NCBI GenBank assembly: GCA_027919835.1
Contig: JANVFP010000003.1
Span: 1,984,001 to 2,048,000 of the forward strand
From: Lentinula raphanica
Taxonomy: Eukaryota > Basidiomycota > Agaricomycetes > Agaricales > Omphalotaceae
Direction: 5' to 3'
Length of the DNA: 64,000 nucleotides
A model generated the notes under the pieces. It did not search any database and was not told the DNA's origin. It saw only the letters and a program-made list of their open reading frames with translations. Every line of letters starts with the position of its first letter. Position 1 is the first letter of the stretch. The position numbers and the translations under genes are program-made. Below, one piece after another: positions 32,940 through 45,723 of the stretch.

Positions 32940-33633
32940 TGTTATATTCATGTCTCCGACTCCAATCCAATTCTGATTCAGACCCCTCCCTAATCCCCTC
33001 ACACTCATTTTATGTTTGTTATTTCTACTCTGATGGCTTTTATAGCTCCAATGGCTTCAATGGCTCTGACTCCGGAACTTGTACTTAATGTTTGCTTGTT
33101 TATTAGTGTATAACTCCGATCCGATTCGGAGGCACAGCCACAGTCCTTATTGTCTTTATGCTTATCACTCTTATTGTCTTTTATTTTACAATAAGTACAT
33201 TCATTCTTTTGTTATGATTTTACAATAGTTATTGTTAATTACTTGACAGCCTCGGAACTTGATTACTCCAAGACTGGTATATAAGCCTTAGTAGTTTGTA
33301 CTGTAGGCTTAACCTCGAAATCAACTTGGGTATGGCCTAGTTACCTCTAGTACTAGTTTCAATCCTCTCTAGTACAACCTCTGCCTTCACGTCTAGTCTG
33401 ACTTCAACTCTGACTCCAACTTTCCCACGGTCCAACAGTCCTATTGGATCCTTACAGGGACATGCAGCAAGTAGAAGGTGTTGGTCAATAACAGCACCAA
33501 GTCCCGCAACCATCCGTAGAGTCTTGTACACTTTCCTACCTGCTTGGTACTTCCTAAGTCTGATCTCAGGACCTACTAGGTCTGACTCCAAAATCTCCGG
33601 ACCCCTCCGACCCTATCTGGCATGACCCTAACA
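32940..33633 (+). repeat. Solo LTR, gypsy-type, 694 bp
   Basis: Starts TGTTATATTCATG, ends GCATGACCCTAACA, with a 5-bp duplication CTGGG on both sides (32935-32939 and 33634-33638). The interior is rich in CTCCGACTCC-like words. A shrunken relative is seen at 41400-41452. Confidence 0.8.
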
Positions 33634-34344
33634 CTGGGGGCTATTATTTTTTAATAATATATATATATTAATTGTATTTTGTATTAAAAAAAATATACAG
33701 CTTTGCGAAGCAGTGTGGCAAATGTCACAAATGATGGCATCTGTTAGGACCATGCCACCGATGGAGTCGGAGCTTTGATCAGAGACACAGAGGATTGTTG
33801 AACGTTAGTGTTGTTATTGAGCAACACCCTCACCACGTTACCATGTTCAACCAGGAGAGTACACTAAGTACAAAGGCTGACGGAGGTATGGAGTCGGCAA
33901 TGATCAATGATCAAGATGACACCAAAGACACTGAGGGAAGTGTTAACGTTAACAAGGTAATCCAAGTTGATATTAAAACTGAGGTATGTAAGTATGTACA
34001 GGCTCCTTATATACTGTACAGATAGTCAGTCTAATCTAGATTCTAAAGTACAATAAGGCGATACACATCTCGGTACTACAGCATCGGAGGTGAGAAAAGA
34101 CAATAAGCTATTGTAAAGTAAATCAATATAAAGGTCAGCTGAGCTGTCAAAGAATAAAACAATAAGATCATAATCAAAGTATAATACCAGACCAATGCAC
34201 CAATGGAATTGGATGAAGGGACAAGGCGGACACTGCTAGACATGACTAGGGAGATTCAAGAAATCTCTAAGTCCAATCGCCAAGTGAAGCTTCGACAGAG
34301 CTCCGATTATGATGATCGTAACAGGTACCTATTGCAAAAAGTTG
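33634..34344. other. AT-rich unassigned stretch
   Basis: Contains an ATATAT run near 33660 and short open frames (33795-34025 and 34203-34436, the latter starting MELDEGTRRTLLDMTREI). They could be decayed retroelement coding sequence, but I cannot assign them. Confidence 0.35.
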
Positions 34345-35624
34345 TGATGACCCAGAGGGGGTCCTGGAAATGGCCCCGGGGTGGTCATACCTGTCACTAC
34401 CTGTCACATATGGCTTATATTTACTGTTTTGGGTAATTAATAATCATCCAGATATTAAATAAGCAGTACATTTTCAAAAAAACCCAGAATTCATAAAAAA
34501 CCTAAAATAGCCTGATTAGGTCAGATCAGGATGTAAGCAAATGACCTCATATGATAAAAAATGATGTAGGGTCAATCTAGGTACTAAAAATAGGCCAAAA
34601 AATCAGTAAAAATGCAAAAAATATTTAGGGATGGTATAGAGCCTATTGCAAGTCCAGGCACATCAGAATTACCAAAAAAAGGAAAAAAAAATTGATCATA
34701 ATCTCATCTTGTAGCAAAAAATCTGAAAAAAAATCCTAAAAATAGTCAAAAAATTCAGGGGTGCCTTGTTAGCCCTGAAACTGCAAAATAAAAAAATATG
34801 TGACAAGTGTAAAACTTTTTATCACTCCAAATCATTCCAAATCCACTATACAGTCAGTATATATAATCTATATGCTATATTCAGCATCCTAGTACCTTCA
34901 TTGGGTTAAAAATAGAACTTGATCCCATTTGATAGCAAAAAAATCAAAAAAAAAAACATATAAAATACTCAAAAAATTCAGTGGTGCCTCATTGGCTCTG
35001 ACAATGCAAGATGAAAAAATTTACATGACACAATTGAAAAACAGCATTACTCCAAATCATACCAAATCCACTATACAGTCAGCATATATCATGTATATAC
35101 TATTTTTAGCACCTCTAGTACCCTCAATCACTGAGTATAGCTTATATCACTCAAGAATCATACCAAACTGATAACATGGAGTAAATATAAGGTACATGAT
35201 ATTTTTAGCACATCTAGTACCCTTAATAACTCAGAACAATTTATATCACTCAATATGTTCAGTACACACATACTAAAACTTGGAACAGTAGTTATATGTA
35301 TCATACTTGACACAGTTGGCAATGAATATGCTCAAAACAGTGTTATCAGTCACTATACTCAACACACTTAACAGTCAAAAAGTCGAAACAATGTTACTTA
35401 ATATACATAACACACTCATTGTTATACTGTAACACACTTATAACAATGAGGTTTGAGCACTTATGGGTGCTTATTTGATGTTTTTCAGTCAAAATCCATT
35501 GATAGCACACTCAGTAATTTTTGTCTGGGCTCTATACTGTGTCAGGATGTTGTCTATATCATATTCCTCTAGATACAATTCAGAGAACTCGAAAATTCAA
35601 CCTGTGTGGCTGACTATATTAGGT
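34345..35624 (+). repeat. R0 repeat copy 2 (one arm only)
   Basis: Matches the left arm of the palindrome at 20929 in order (CCGGGGTGGTCAT, TACTGTTTTGGGTAATTAAT, AAATTCAGGGGTGCC, GCTCTATACTGTGTCAGG), with an extra duplicated piece around 34900-35000. The second arm is missing. No ORF. Confidence 0.7.
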
Positions 35625-36006
35625 TCATTCAAAACTGGGCCTACAGAATCCGTAGCTCCATAGCTATCTATTATTTTCATAGCTAGCATGACATCACTAT
35701 AATTTTTTTACTGCCAACTGTCTCGACTCTCAATTATCTACCTACAAATGTCACTGGTTCACAATGAATATATCCGTACCTATGCCATCTTTTCCACTAT
35801 ACGCAATATCTTCACAAGTTCAGGGATCAGCCACGAAGAGCTTGTGAGAAATGTGCATTTAGATGCTCGTCTCATGCAGCTCATCCGCAATACATGCTAT
35901 TTACAAGGGCGACAGCGGGATGATGAGCCAGTTGCAAAGCTTGGGAACCTCTGCCTTGCTTGGGAATATGCCAAGGACTTGAACAATCATCACTGCTTCA
36001 TACAGT

Positions 36007-37395
36007 CATCAGCAAAAATGTTCTGTGCTCAGGGCTACCCAACATAGATCTCAAAGAATTCCAGATTGCCTGGGGTCTCTAGAGTCTTCAGTGTCTTTGG
36101 TGTCTCCTGCATCAGGAAAAATATTCTCATCTCTAGAGTCCCCAGAGATACCCCCCAATTCCTAGGTAGTCTCAGAGAGCCTAAAGTATCTGAGTTCTTT
36201 GAGGCTTCTAAAAATTCTCTGGGTGCTTTCTGGTGCTTTCTGATGCTTTCAGGATCTTTCAGGATCTCTAGGATGTTTTTTGATCTTTCAAAGTTCACAA
36301 AAATCTCTGAGCAGCCTAGGAATTGGGGGGTATCTCTGGAGACTCTAGAGATGAGAATATTTTTCCTGATGTGAGACACCCCCCAAAACCTAAAGCCTTC
36401 AGAATTCCTTGAATGTCTTTCAAAATCTCTGAATTTCTTTGGATATCTTTAGAAATCTTTGAATATCTTTGAGAATCTCTGAGAGTCTTCCAGAGATATT
36501 TAGATATTTTTCAAAGATTTTCCAAAGCTCTTTAATGAGTTCAAATGATTCAAAAACTTATTCAATCACTTTTACTTCATCATATGATACTCTATCTATT
36601 GCTCTTATATTGACTATATCTACTAACACCCATATATTATGATATACTGTATTTGAACTTAATAACTATTAATTTCGGAACACATTCTGATTATATGTAT
36701 CATAATATATTATTACAACTATTATATATGTGTAATGTTAACAAATATAATAGATAACAATGTATATAGTATATGTTATTATAGCTATATTCAGATTTTG
36801 ACCTGGTGAAGTTCTTTTTGATTGTACACAGTTCACGGTGGCAGGTCATGTGACTACCTATATTATTGACAACTGTGAGTTATAATATTTTAACTAATAT
36901 CTACACTGTATTACTACACCATACTATCTTTTAGATGTTAAGATGTAATAGTATCTTATTTTATATTCAATATCTCAAATTTCAATTTTTTTAAAATACT
37001 CAAAGTCTTCAGAGAAGCTCAAATATCTTTCAAAGATGTTCAAAGATATTCAAAGATATTCAAAGATCTTTCAAAGATATTTAGAGAACATGAAAAATCT
37101 CAAGAAATCTTCAGGATATTGGAAAAAACCTAGGCAGCTCAGAGTATCCAAGCTTTCTAGAGTATCTGAAGAGCTCAGGTTATTCCCAAAAACCTGGAGC
37201 ATTTTGGAGATCTCTGAGTTACCTTTGAACAACTCAGAAACAATTCTAAAGAATTTCAAGAAAACCAAATTTTGAGCCCTTTTCCCAAAGAGTTCTGAGA
37301 GTCTAGATACTTTAAACTATTTGAAAGACTTTAGACTTTTGGGGGAATCTCTGGTGTCTTTTAAAGACCTCTGGTCAGGGATATTTTTCCTGATG
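36007..37395. mobile_element. CATCAG-family element E2, with nested MITE M1
   Basis: Closely similar to E1 (12029-13173) over its whole length, including the 12-bp AATATCTTTGAA-type repeats, the AT-rich centre and the block GTACACAGTTCACGGTGGCAG. Its left flank GT does not match the right flank CA, so the duplication is imperfect here. Interrupts the PIF transposase. Confidence 0.8.
36110..36371. mobile_element. CATCAG MITE M1 (262 bp)
   Basis: Starts CATCAGGAAAAATATTCTC, inverse at the right end, target duplication TG (36108-36109 and 36372-36373). E1 supplies the empty site (GTCTCCTGAGACACC). Confidence 0.88.
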
Positions 37396-38473
37396 CAAAT
37401 GCTCCAGATTCTACCCAATGCTTTTGATATCCTCCATAATCTAATCGAAGACCATCCTATATTCAAAAATAATTCCAATTGTCCTCAAGCTCCAGCCTCT
37501 CATTTGGAAACAGCTAGCAGGCCGCAGTAACCTTATTTCGCTTGGGCTGGTCTATCTGTATCATGGATGTTGCTCGAGTTGCTGAGATTTCCAAGGGTTC
37601 AGTCGAAAATTACACTCACTGATGTTTTGCTGCACTCAAAAGTCTGGCACTACTATTTGTTTGATCACTCACAGAAGAAGAAAAGGACAGAGAGAAGCAA
37701 TGGGTAGAAAAGTTGGTTGGATTCCAAGGGCTTTTTTGTAAAGGTTGGTGCATGTGCGACGGTACAATAGCTGTCCTACACACTCGACCAGATAAAGATG
37801 GTGATGCCTATTTCACTCAGAAGGCAGATTATAGGCTCAATGTACAAGTCCATGATCTTTCAGTCTCAAGGCATTTATACTTATTAAGTGCTTAGATTGG
37901 GAACATTCCCTTGAATCTCCGAATTATTGACTTCAGCCATGGAATGACAGGATCAGCACATGATGCAAATGCATTTGAGCATACTGCAGCAGCGTTGTAT
38001 CCTGACTGGTTCTTCAACAGTGAAGAGTTTGCATGGGCTGACTCTACTTGTGCTGCAAATTACCGAACCATCCCTGTCCACAAAGAACCTGCTTCATTCT
38101 TGCCCAAGAACAAACTCTTCGATGAGATTGTATCCAAATTGCGGGTGCGGTCTGAACACTGCATGGGAGCTCTGAAAAACCGCTTTGCATATTTGCGCAG
38201 TTTTCGTGTCCAAATACAATCGAATAAAGATCATGTATATGCATGCGAGTGGGTAACTATTTGTATCATTTTTCGTAATTTTTTGATTGATGTTCTGGAT
38301 GGGGAAGATGAAAGCAATCACATGCACTTTGCTATTCACACTAAAGCTGAAGAGGTTGAAGATGGTGTTGACTATGATGCAGTTTCATTTTGGGCAGACA
38401 ATAATGCAAAACAGCAGAAATTAGTTGCTGAAATGGTGGCATTTACATTCAGTCACAGTAGCTAGTTGGGATA

Positions 38474-39380
38474 TCAAGCATGTAAACTATTCAACATAAC
38501 CTCCTCTTCTCTATCAACCTCTTCCAAGAGTTCTTGACACCGTTCAGCTGTAAGTAACTTGAGATCAAACTGTCGCATGATTCCATCTTGGCACCTCTTG
38601 AACATAGACATCATCTCCAAGCGCAATTTCTTATTCTCTTGATCTAACTTGTGAAGATTTTCTTCTTTTGAATGTTCAAGATGTTGACTAGAAATTCACT
38701 AGAAAGTTAGAAATGACACAGCAATAAATGATCAACTTACGATGTAATGGTAAGAAGTGTATCCTCATGATGCAAGGATTTTGATTACAAGGAGTGATAG
38801 CATTACATGCCATATTGATTTTCTCTTGAGTCTGCAAAACAGGTTTCCGGGACGGTGTTGCCTCGGGTGCAGGTGCAGGTGCAGGTGAGGGTTTGCGGCT
38901 GAATGGAAAGCCCTCAGGGATGTTTATCTGAGATGTTAGTAATGAAATTATTAGTCGTTCCGTTGACAGTATAATCTGCGGTTGCACCTGTGATAATGAA
39001 CGTCAATGGATGCAATAGAACCAGGAGTAAAAAGGACCTACACTGCTGCTGTGCAAACTCAATAGCCTCCAAAAGTGTGTGAAATCCAGCATCACACTTT
39101 TCAATATTATCTGCTGAACCCAAGAAAGAATGATGAGGCAGAGACTGGGGCTGGTAAAAGACTGTTGTCATTCTTTGTGGTCCGAAGTCAGTAGTGATTG
39201 CAGGTGACTCAATATTTGGTCGGCCAACCAACAGAGAATGAAGACGAGGGAAGAAAGGGAATTTTTTGACGATAGAAGCTGTGACACGGATGAATACAGA
39301 TAGAAAGATACATCATTGAAAGACTCACCCCAAAAATTTTTTGCCTTCTCAGGAGTTTCATCTGTGGGTCCATCACTCCC
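38474..39380 (-). CDS. PIF/Harbinger accessory protein, 3' part
   Basis: Minus-strand gene converging on the transposase. Readable pieces: LGSDGPTDETPEKAKNFWGE near the 5' end, a Gln/Pro middle, INIPEGFPFSRKPSPAPAP, and a C-terminal coiled coil (EENLHKLDQENKKLRLEMMS, then LLEEVDREEEVM), stop at 38474-38476. Several short introns are needed, and I place them only roughly (near 38720, 39000 and 39250). In this superfamily the second ORF is usually a Myb/SANT DNA-binding partner. The Myb-containing 5' part is cut off by the repeat starting at 39381. Confidence 0.55.
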
Positions 39381-40486
39381 CAGCTGTAGCTGTAAGAACT
39401 TCATGAAATAGACTGAGAAGTCTCCATATATGCTTTGTAAAGTAACAGGAGTGGCTTTCCAAGCTTCAAGTTAAAAAACTCTTCCGGGCAGGCCAGTAGG
39501 GCTCTGGGGGGTACCCGGCTATGTATTATATTTATTAATATTTAATAGTTCTTTTATTATTTAATAGATATATTATAATAAATCTACTTTGCGAAGCTGT
39601 GCTGCACTTTGCAAAGTGACTATGTTTACGGCAATTATGAAATCAGGTAAATTAGGATTACATCATTACATCATCGCCTTCCTTTTTTGGTTCTTGCCTT
39701 TTTGAATAAAAATGTATAATATGATATCATTGATCTTCAAATGCTAAAAATCACAGGGAACCAAAAATAGCTGCAGTGATGTCCTGGTTACCTCAGGCAC
39801 ATTAAAATTGCTTAAAAAGGAAATTTATCTAAAAAATAGAACTTGATCTCATCAGGTAGCAAAAAATCACAAAAAATCATTAAAAATACTCAAAAAAATC
39901 AGGGTTGCTTTGTTGGCCCTGAAAATGCAAAATAAAAAAATATGCAACAAGTGTCAAAAATTTTAGTACTTCAAATGATACCAGAACCATCAGACATTAT
40001 GTATAGATGATCTATATGCTATTTTTAGCACACCTAGTGTCCTCAAACACTCAGATAGCCTAAATCATTCAATATATTTACTATACTCAATGTTTATTAC
40101 ACTTAACACAGTTAACAGGAAAAAACCCTGTAACAGTAACATGTGTGTTATGCTTAACACATTTAACAATGAAGAAGCCTTGGAACAGTGTTCATGTATG
40201 TTATACTCAACACACTTAACACACTTAACAATGAAAAACCTTGAAACAGTGTTCATGTGTGTTATACTTAACACACTTGACTCAATATACTGAATAATGA
40301 AAAGAAAAACCTAGAATGGTGCTCATGTGTATTATACTTAACACACTTTACAATGAAAAAAACTCAAATCAGTGTTACTGCATGTTATACTCAACAGACT
40401 TCATCAATGAATATAACACACTTAACAATCAAAACCTTGGAATAATGTTCTCACTCATTATACTTTTACACTCAACACACTTCATC

Positions 40487-40768
40487 CATCAGGAAAAATA
40501 TTCTCATCTCTAGAGTCCTCAGAGATACTCCCTAATTCCTAGGCTACTCAGAGATTTTTGTGAACTTTGAAAGATCAAAAAACATCCTAGAGATCCTGGA
40601 AGATCCTGAAAGCATCTGAAAGCATCAGAAAGCACCAGAAAGAACCAGAAAGCACCTAGAGAATTTTTAGAAGCCTCAAAGAACTCAGATACTCTAGGCT
40701 CTCTGAGACTACCTAGGAATTGGGGGGTATCTCTGGGGACTCTAGAGATGAGAATATTTTTCCTGATG
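40487..40768. mobile_element. CATCAG MITE M2 (282 bp)
   Basis: Same subtype as M1, CATCAGGAAAAATATTCTC ends, target duplication TC (40485-40486 and 40769-40770). Confidence 0.85.
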
Positions 40769-40934
40769 TCAGTAAGTATAACACACCTTTAATGGGTAAC
40801 ACACTTATAACAATGAAGGTTGGGTGCTTATAGGCACTTATTTGGTATTTTTGAGTCAAAATTCATTAATAGCACACTCAATAATTTTTGTGTGGGCTCT
40901 ATATTGTGTAAGAATGTTGTTTATATCATACTAC

Positions 40935-41158
40935 CATTAGCAAAATCACTCTGTCTCTGGAGTCTCCAGAGACACCCCCCAAATCCTAGAGAGATTTTAT
41001 CACTTTCAGAACACTCAGAGAAAATTTAGCACCCTCAGAGATCTTCAAAGACATTCAAAATACTCTCAGAGACTCTAAAGTACTTTTAGTACTTTCAGGC
41101 TGCTCAGGATTTGGGGGGTGTCTCTAGGGTTTCCAGGGATAGAGTGATTTTGCTGATG
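40935..41158. mobile_element. CATCAG MITE M3 (224 bp)
   Basis: Ends CATTAGCAAAATCACTC (one change) and GATTTTGCTGATG, target duplication AC (40933-40934 and 41159-41160). Same subtype as M5. Confidence 0.8.
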
Positions 41159-41513
41159 ACACTTGATACAGTTTGGAGAACTCAAGATTACAGCCTGTGA
41201 GCCTGGCTATATTGTGATCTTTTGTGATATAACAGTGTTTTATGTAAATGTCAATGCATACACCCATGTTATGAAGTCAAACTGCTACTGAGTCATGAAA
41301 AGAGTCATCCTACAGCCTATTTTATGCTAACTCTATGTGACACAGCCAAGAGATCTGTAATGGAGGTCATTGAATATGACATCTATTGTTACATGTAAGT
41401 GAAGTTATATTCATACCTCCGACTCCGACCCTATCTGGTACAACTCTAACAGTATTTCAAGGTTATCCTTTTCTATTTGCTGTTCTGACATTCTGTTCTT
41501 GTTCACTTCTGTC

Positions 41514-41975
41514 ATGGATCTCTTTGATGTTCAAACTTTCTATGACTATGCTCATTCCCTTCCGAACACCTATTCCTCCTCAGACAGCTCCGAAGGTGAT
41601 GTTAATGACTCATCCTCCGATGCTGGCTCCAATGTTTCCAACGGTTCCTCCGATTACAACTCCAATTCCAATAATCAACCCTCAGACTACTCCGATTCCA
41701 ATAACTCCGGTCCTCCGACCGATGTTTCCTCTGATTCAGAGGATTTTGAGTTTGATTCCAGACCTATACTCGGATCCGATGGAAGGTTACTTCCAGAAGA
41801 GAGAGAAAGGCACTGGAGAATGGCTCTTTGCTTCTACTGTGGTGGAGACCATTTCTGAGCCAATTGTCCTAGGCTCCGCGGTCAAACCACTGACTCCTCA
41901 GATGAGGAGAACTCAGACCAATCAGATGATGAGGGCTCTGATGGAGATGTAGGAAATGACTTGGACTGGTATTAG
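41514..41975 (+). pseudogene. Gypsy-like Gag remnant with zinc knuckle
   Basis: Preceded at 41400-41452 by a shrunken LTR resembling 32940-33633 (TTATATTCATACCTCCGACTCC joined directly to the ..ACTCTAACA end). The ORF begins MDLFDVQTFYDYAHSLP and is extremely Ser/Asp-rich. It then shows half of a zinc knuckle (LCFYCGGDHF), meets TGA at 41856-41858, and continues in frame (ANCPRLRGQTTDSS..) to a stop at 41975. No pol follows, so it is a deleted or non-autonomous retroelement. Confidence 0.5.
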
Positions 41976-42131
41976 ACTTGCTCTGAGGCATTTTCAGGCT
42001 AAGTTTTTGTATTCTTTTTGTCTCCTGCTTGTGTTCTAGTTTGTTTTTATTGTTTCTGATGTTGCTCTAGTTCTACTCCGGTTCTACTCCGATTTTAGTC
42101 TGACTTTACTCCTCTGGGTATCTCTGATGCA

Positions 42132-42660
42132 GAGAATCAGCCCCTCGCACCTCCAGAAAAGAGCAAGAAACCTTGGCAAACTAAGACTCCTAAGCCAAAA
42201 CTGAGTCCTTTGCCCTGGACTGACAATGACAACAAAAAGATCTGGGAGCTCATAGGATTACTAGAGAAATCTGAGAACAGAGTCTTGCTAGGTACTAGGA
42301 AGGGACAGGTATGTGTTTTCTTTCTGCTTTAATGCAATATTAATGCTACTCTTTAAAAAACTCCTGGCGAAACAAAAGCACATGCAGAGTGTCACATTGG
42401 TGAGTTGCTGTTCCTGGACAACTGCCGAATTGATATATCCACTGTTCAAAACCGTGTTCATGGGAAAATCACATCGTACGTCTTGCTATTGAATCTTTTC
42501 TGAATGAAAACTGAATAGAGAGTCTAGTTTGACTCAGTCTTACCGCAAGCATGCAAAAAAGCTCAAGATTACCGGTAATGGTGTGCGTGATGATGAAGAA
42601 GAAGCTGAGAATGACAATGGAGATGAGGAGAAGCAGAAGCAGCAGAAGCTGAAGCTGTAA
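42132..42660 (+). pseudogene. PIF/Harbinger accessory (Myb/SANT-like) gene fragment
   Basis: Spliced reading: SPLPWTDNDNKKIWELIGLL, an intron near 42310-42360, TPGETKAHAECHIGELLF..STVQNRVHGKIT, an intron at about 42477-42530, SLTQSYRKHAKKLKITGNGV, then an acidic/Gln tract. The trihelix-like start fits the DNA-binding partner of PIF transposases. It is truncated where the R1 palindrome begins (~42647). It is not simply the other half of the gene at 38474-39380, because the junctions do not match. Confidence 0.5.
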
Positions 42661-45424
42661 GAACTTCACGAAGTACATTGAGAAGTCTCCATATATGCTT
42701 TGCAAAGTAACAGGAGTGGCTTTCCAAGCTTAAAAAACTCTTTCGGGCAGGCCAGTAGGGCTTCGGGGGGTACCCGGCTATTTATTATATTTATTAACAT
42801 TTAATAGTTCTTTTATTATTTAATAGATATATTATAATAAATCTACTTTGCGAAGCTGTGCTGCACTTTGCAAAGTGACTACATTTACAGCAATCATGAA
42901 ATCAGGTAAATTAGGGTTACATCATTACATCAACACCTTCCTTTTTGAATTCTTGCCTTTTTGAATGAAAAAATACATAATATGATATTATTACAGCGTG
43001 TACGGAAAACCTTGTCATTGCGTGTTATTTCGCCGGCGCAAAAAAATAAAAGAAAAAAAAAGGTACCTGAGTAAGCGAGCGAAGCGAGTCAATCAATTGC
43101 GTTACGTTCTCAACTCTTCTTGCATTTTCTCTCGTATGATTTTCTTCTCGCCATACAAGCTCGTTTTGCGCTCTACCTATAGCGGGTAGAGTGCCGCCAA
43201 TGCCTCCAAATCCGGTCTCCCCAAACAGGCCATGGATTTTTGACAATCGGCAGCGGTTGACTTTACCTCGGCTTCCAGAATTGGACAATTACAACAACTC
43301 TCCTTCTCATTATTCTATTGAAGCTCATAATAATCAACGCTCTTTGCACAGCCTACCTCACGAAACATATCAAACCGCACATTATCCTTCACTACAAGCT
43401 CATGAGCCTACAAATTGGTCACGCAATACAACTCCTCACCCCGCTACCACTGCACCGTATGTACCAGATGGGTTGCGACATCCCGGTTTGGGCAGGGACA
43501 GGGTAGAGAATGATTCATTCTTGAGACGTCGAGCACCCTCTGTGGATAGTCTGCCTGATTCACGTGAGTTTCTTGCAATTACATCAATGGTCACAGTACT
43601 CACACAGTATTGCATGCACAGTCGACATGAGTTGGTATCAAGGTCCTTTGGCACGCAATCCACCGTCTGGTACGATACTGCCATTCCTGTCATCACATAT
43701 ACATCACGCCTGACCGAACATTCAACATTCTTTCAGACATAGAGTCCACTCCGCAAACATGTGTGTTCAGAATGACTCTCTCAATTCCTCAGAGCGTGTT
43801 TCTGATTATCATTTGCATAGTCGCTGTGATAACTATTTCCGACAACGATTCGGGTGATGGTAGCGCAGGAGAGTCAGAGGTGGTTATTGTGCCTGCAAAA
43901 CGGACTCGCGGTCATCGTCGCGGTCGTCCCAAAAAGGAAGTTGCAGCGTGTAGTGATGGTGTTGATGAGCTCAACGAGCTTGACTCTGTGGCAACAAGCA
44001 AGCGCCCTCGTGGACGGCCTAAGAAGGCAAAAACAGACACCGTTTCCATTACTACCGCCGCTGATAGCATTGACAAGGACCCGGATGACTCAACTTTCAC
44101 GTTCGAGTTGTTGGTGCACCTCATGTTACCAGATAAGGTTATCCCAGGCAAGACAAAGCGAGCAAAATCCAAGACCGAGAAGCAGGATCCTGAACCGCGC
44201 GGGCCCGTTTATGTGCAGTCGGATAAAACATGGGATGAGTTTCTGATTTTAGTTAGCTCATTGGTTCCCACCCCGGTCTCAGGTCTATTCCTTTCTTCCT
44301 TCATGTGGCACTTCCTTTCCCCTGCCAACAGTCCCTGGCTTCCAGTCAGTACTCCTGAAGGCTTTCAGTCAATGCTTGGCCAGTTGAAGAAGAAACTTCT
44401 GAAGGGTGAAGCTTATGTTGTCATCCGGATGAAGAAGCCAGTTGAAGTTATTGCCGAGCCAAGAACAGTAAGCTCGCTTGATATGGTGTATTGGTTCTGC
44501 ATTGATATGTATTCGCAAGCAGCGATCTTCGACCAGTGTTCCCGAGCCTGCTCTTGATGACAATGAGAGCTCGGATGATGATCATCCAGTATCCAAAATG
44601 GTAAGCGTGCATCTGCGCCTTTGAGGTACATTTGATTTGCTGAATGCTGGTCTTAGGGCAAGGTTGACGAATGAGTTGAGGAGAAAGCCAAAGAGCTCCT
44701 TGAGCTCTATGGCCCTGGAAAATGTGATCTTCATCCTGAGCTTCCTTGCTTCCATTTTCGGCCCACAAACTTGCACTTCGAGCTGACTCGTACGCGCCGC
44801 CTAGTATGGGCACAGGCCATTGTGAGCCAGATGTCTATGTCTAATTGAATCTTCAGTGACTGACTTTATGTATGGTTTAGCTGTGCGGAACTGTTGACAA
44901 AACTCAGATTCCACTGACTTCGAAGTTCATCAGGAAAAATGTACTGAGCCCTCAGCCACTAAAAGCTGCTTTCAGGCCCCCTAGAGCCTTCCAAGGCTTT
45001 GGGGCCCCCAAAGCCTGCAAAGATACCCCCCAAATCCTAGGCACTTTCAGCCACCTGAAAGTCTTGGAGTATTCTTTTGGGTGCTTTGAAGTGCTTTCAG
45101 GATCTTTCAGGATCTTTGAGGGTCTTTGGGTGTCTTTGAGGATCTTTGAGGATCTTTGAGTGTCTTTGTCACTTCAGGCAACCCCCCCAATATACCAAGT
45201 TAGGTAGGTAGACACCTGGCTTATTCCTTACCTAAGTAGGTTCAAATTCCCAGAAAATCCTGATCCCAGGAAATTCCTTTAGACCAGGAAATTCCCACTC
45301 CATACTTATAAGGAAATTTCCAAGTAGCCCAACAAGTAGGGAATTTCTAGTACAAAACTAGGTGTGAAATTCCCTACCTAAATAGGCTGAAATCCCCAGA
45401 CATTTCTGGGGTAGGAAATCCCTA

Positions 45425-45570
45425 CCTACCTAAGGGATTTCCTTTGGTAGGAATTTCCTTTGGTAGGAATTTCCTTTAGTAGGAATTTCCCTTGGCAGGA
45501 ATTTCCCTTGGTAGGAATTTCCTTAGGTTTCCTCATATAGGAATTCCCTTAGGTAGGAATTTCCTGTGGT
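45425..45570 (+). repeat. 17-bp minisatellite (left arm of H1)
   Basis: About eight units of TTGGTAGGAATTTCCTT with small changes. The inverse array lies at about 47215-47335. Confidence 0.75.
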
Positions 45571-45723
45571 AGGAACTTCCTTATGGCAGTGAAATAGGAA
45601 TTCCTTGAGGGACACTTATGCACTACTTATAACTACATCTAACACATATATCTGAGTGGAAAATATTGCAATCTAGAGTAAACTCAACAAAATTCTTCCT
45701 TAGGGTAATGAAGGTAAGAATAA

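Larger units (their letters stand above)
35748..38465 (+). pseudogene. PIF/Harbinger transposase (DDE_Tnp_4), broken
   Basis: 5' part 35748-36006, then the insertion 36007-37395, then the frame continues (..NAFDILHNLIEDHPIF). The HTH-like block ARVAEISKGSVENYTH runs into TGA at 37620-37622. The catalytic part is well kept: first Asp in MCDGTIAVLHTRP, an intron at 37848-37895 (48 bp), second Asp in DFSHGMTGSAHDANAF, and Glu in LRVRSEHCMGALKNRF. It ends at 38465, eight bases from the converging accessory gene. The transposase is dead because of the insertion and the stop. Confidence 0.8.
39381..41400. repeat. Non-coding repeat R1 copy 2 fused to R0-like sequence
   Basis: Starts CAGCTGTAGCTGTAAGAACT and matches the arms of the palindrome 42647-56028 to about 40480. 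It then continues as R0-type sequence (TGTGTGGGCTCTATATTGTG) to about 41400. Contains tandem-like units of roughly 60 bp built on TAACACACTTAACAATGAAA. Two CATCAG MITEs are inserted. No gene. Confidence 0.6.

Noticed and set aside
38474..42660. The two PIF accessory fragments as halves of one gene split by the R1 repeat
   Set aside because: Flanks at 39380 and 42646 share no duplication and do not join in a common sequence, and the fragments are in opposite orientation; separate copies are simpler.
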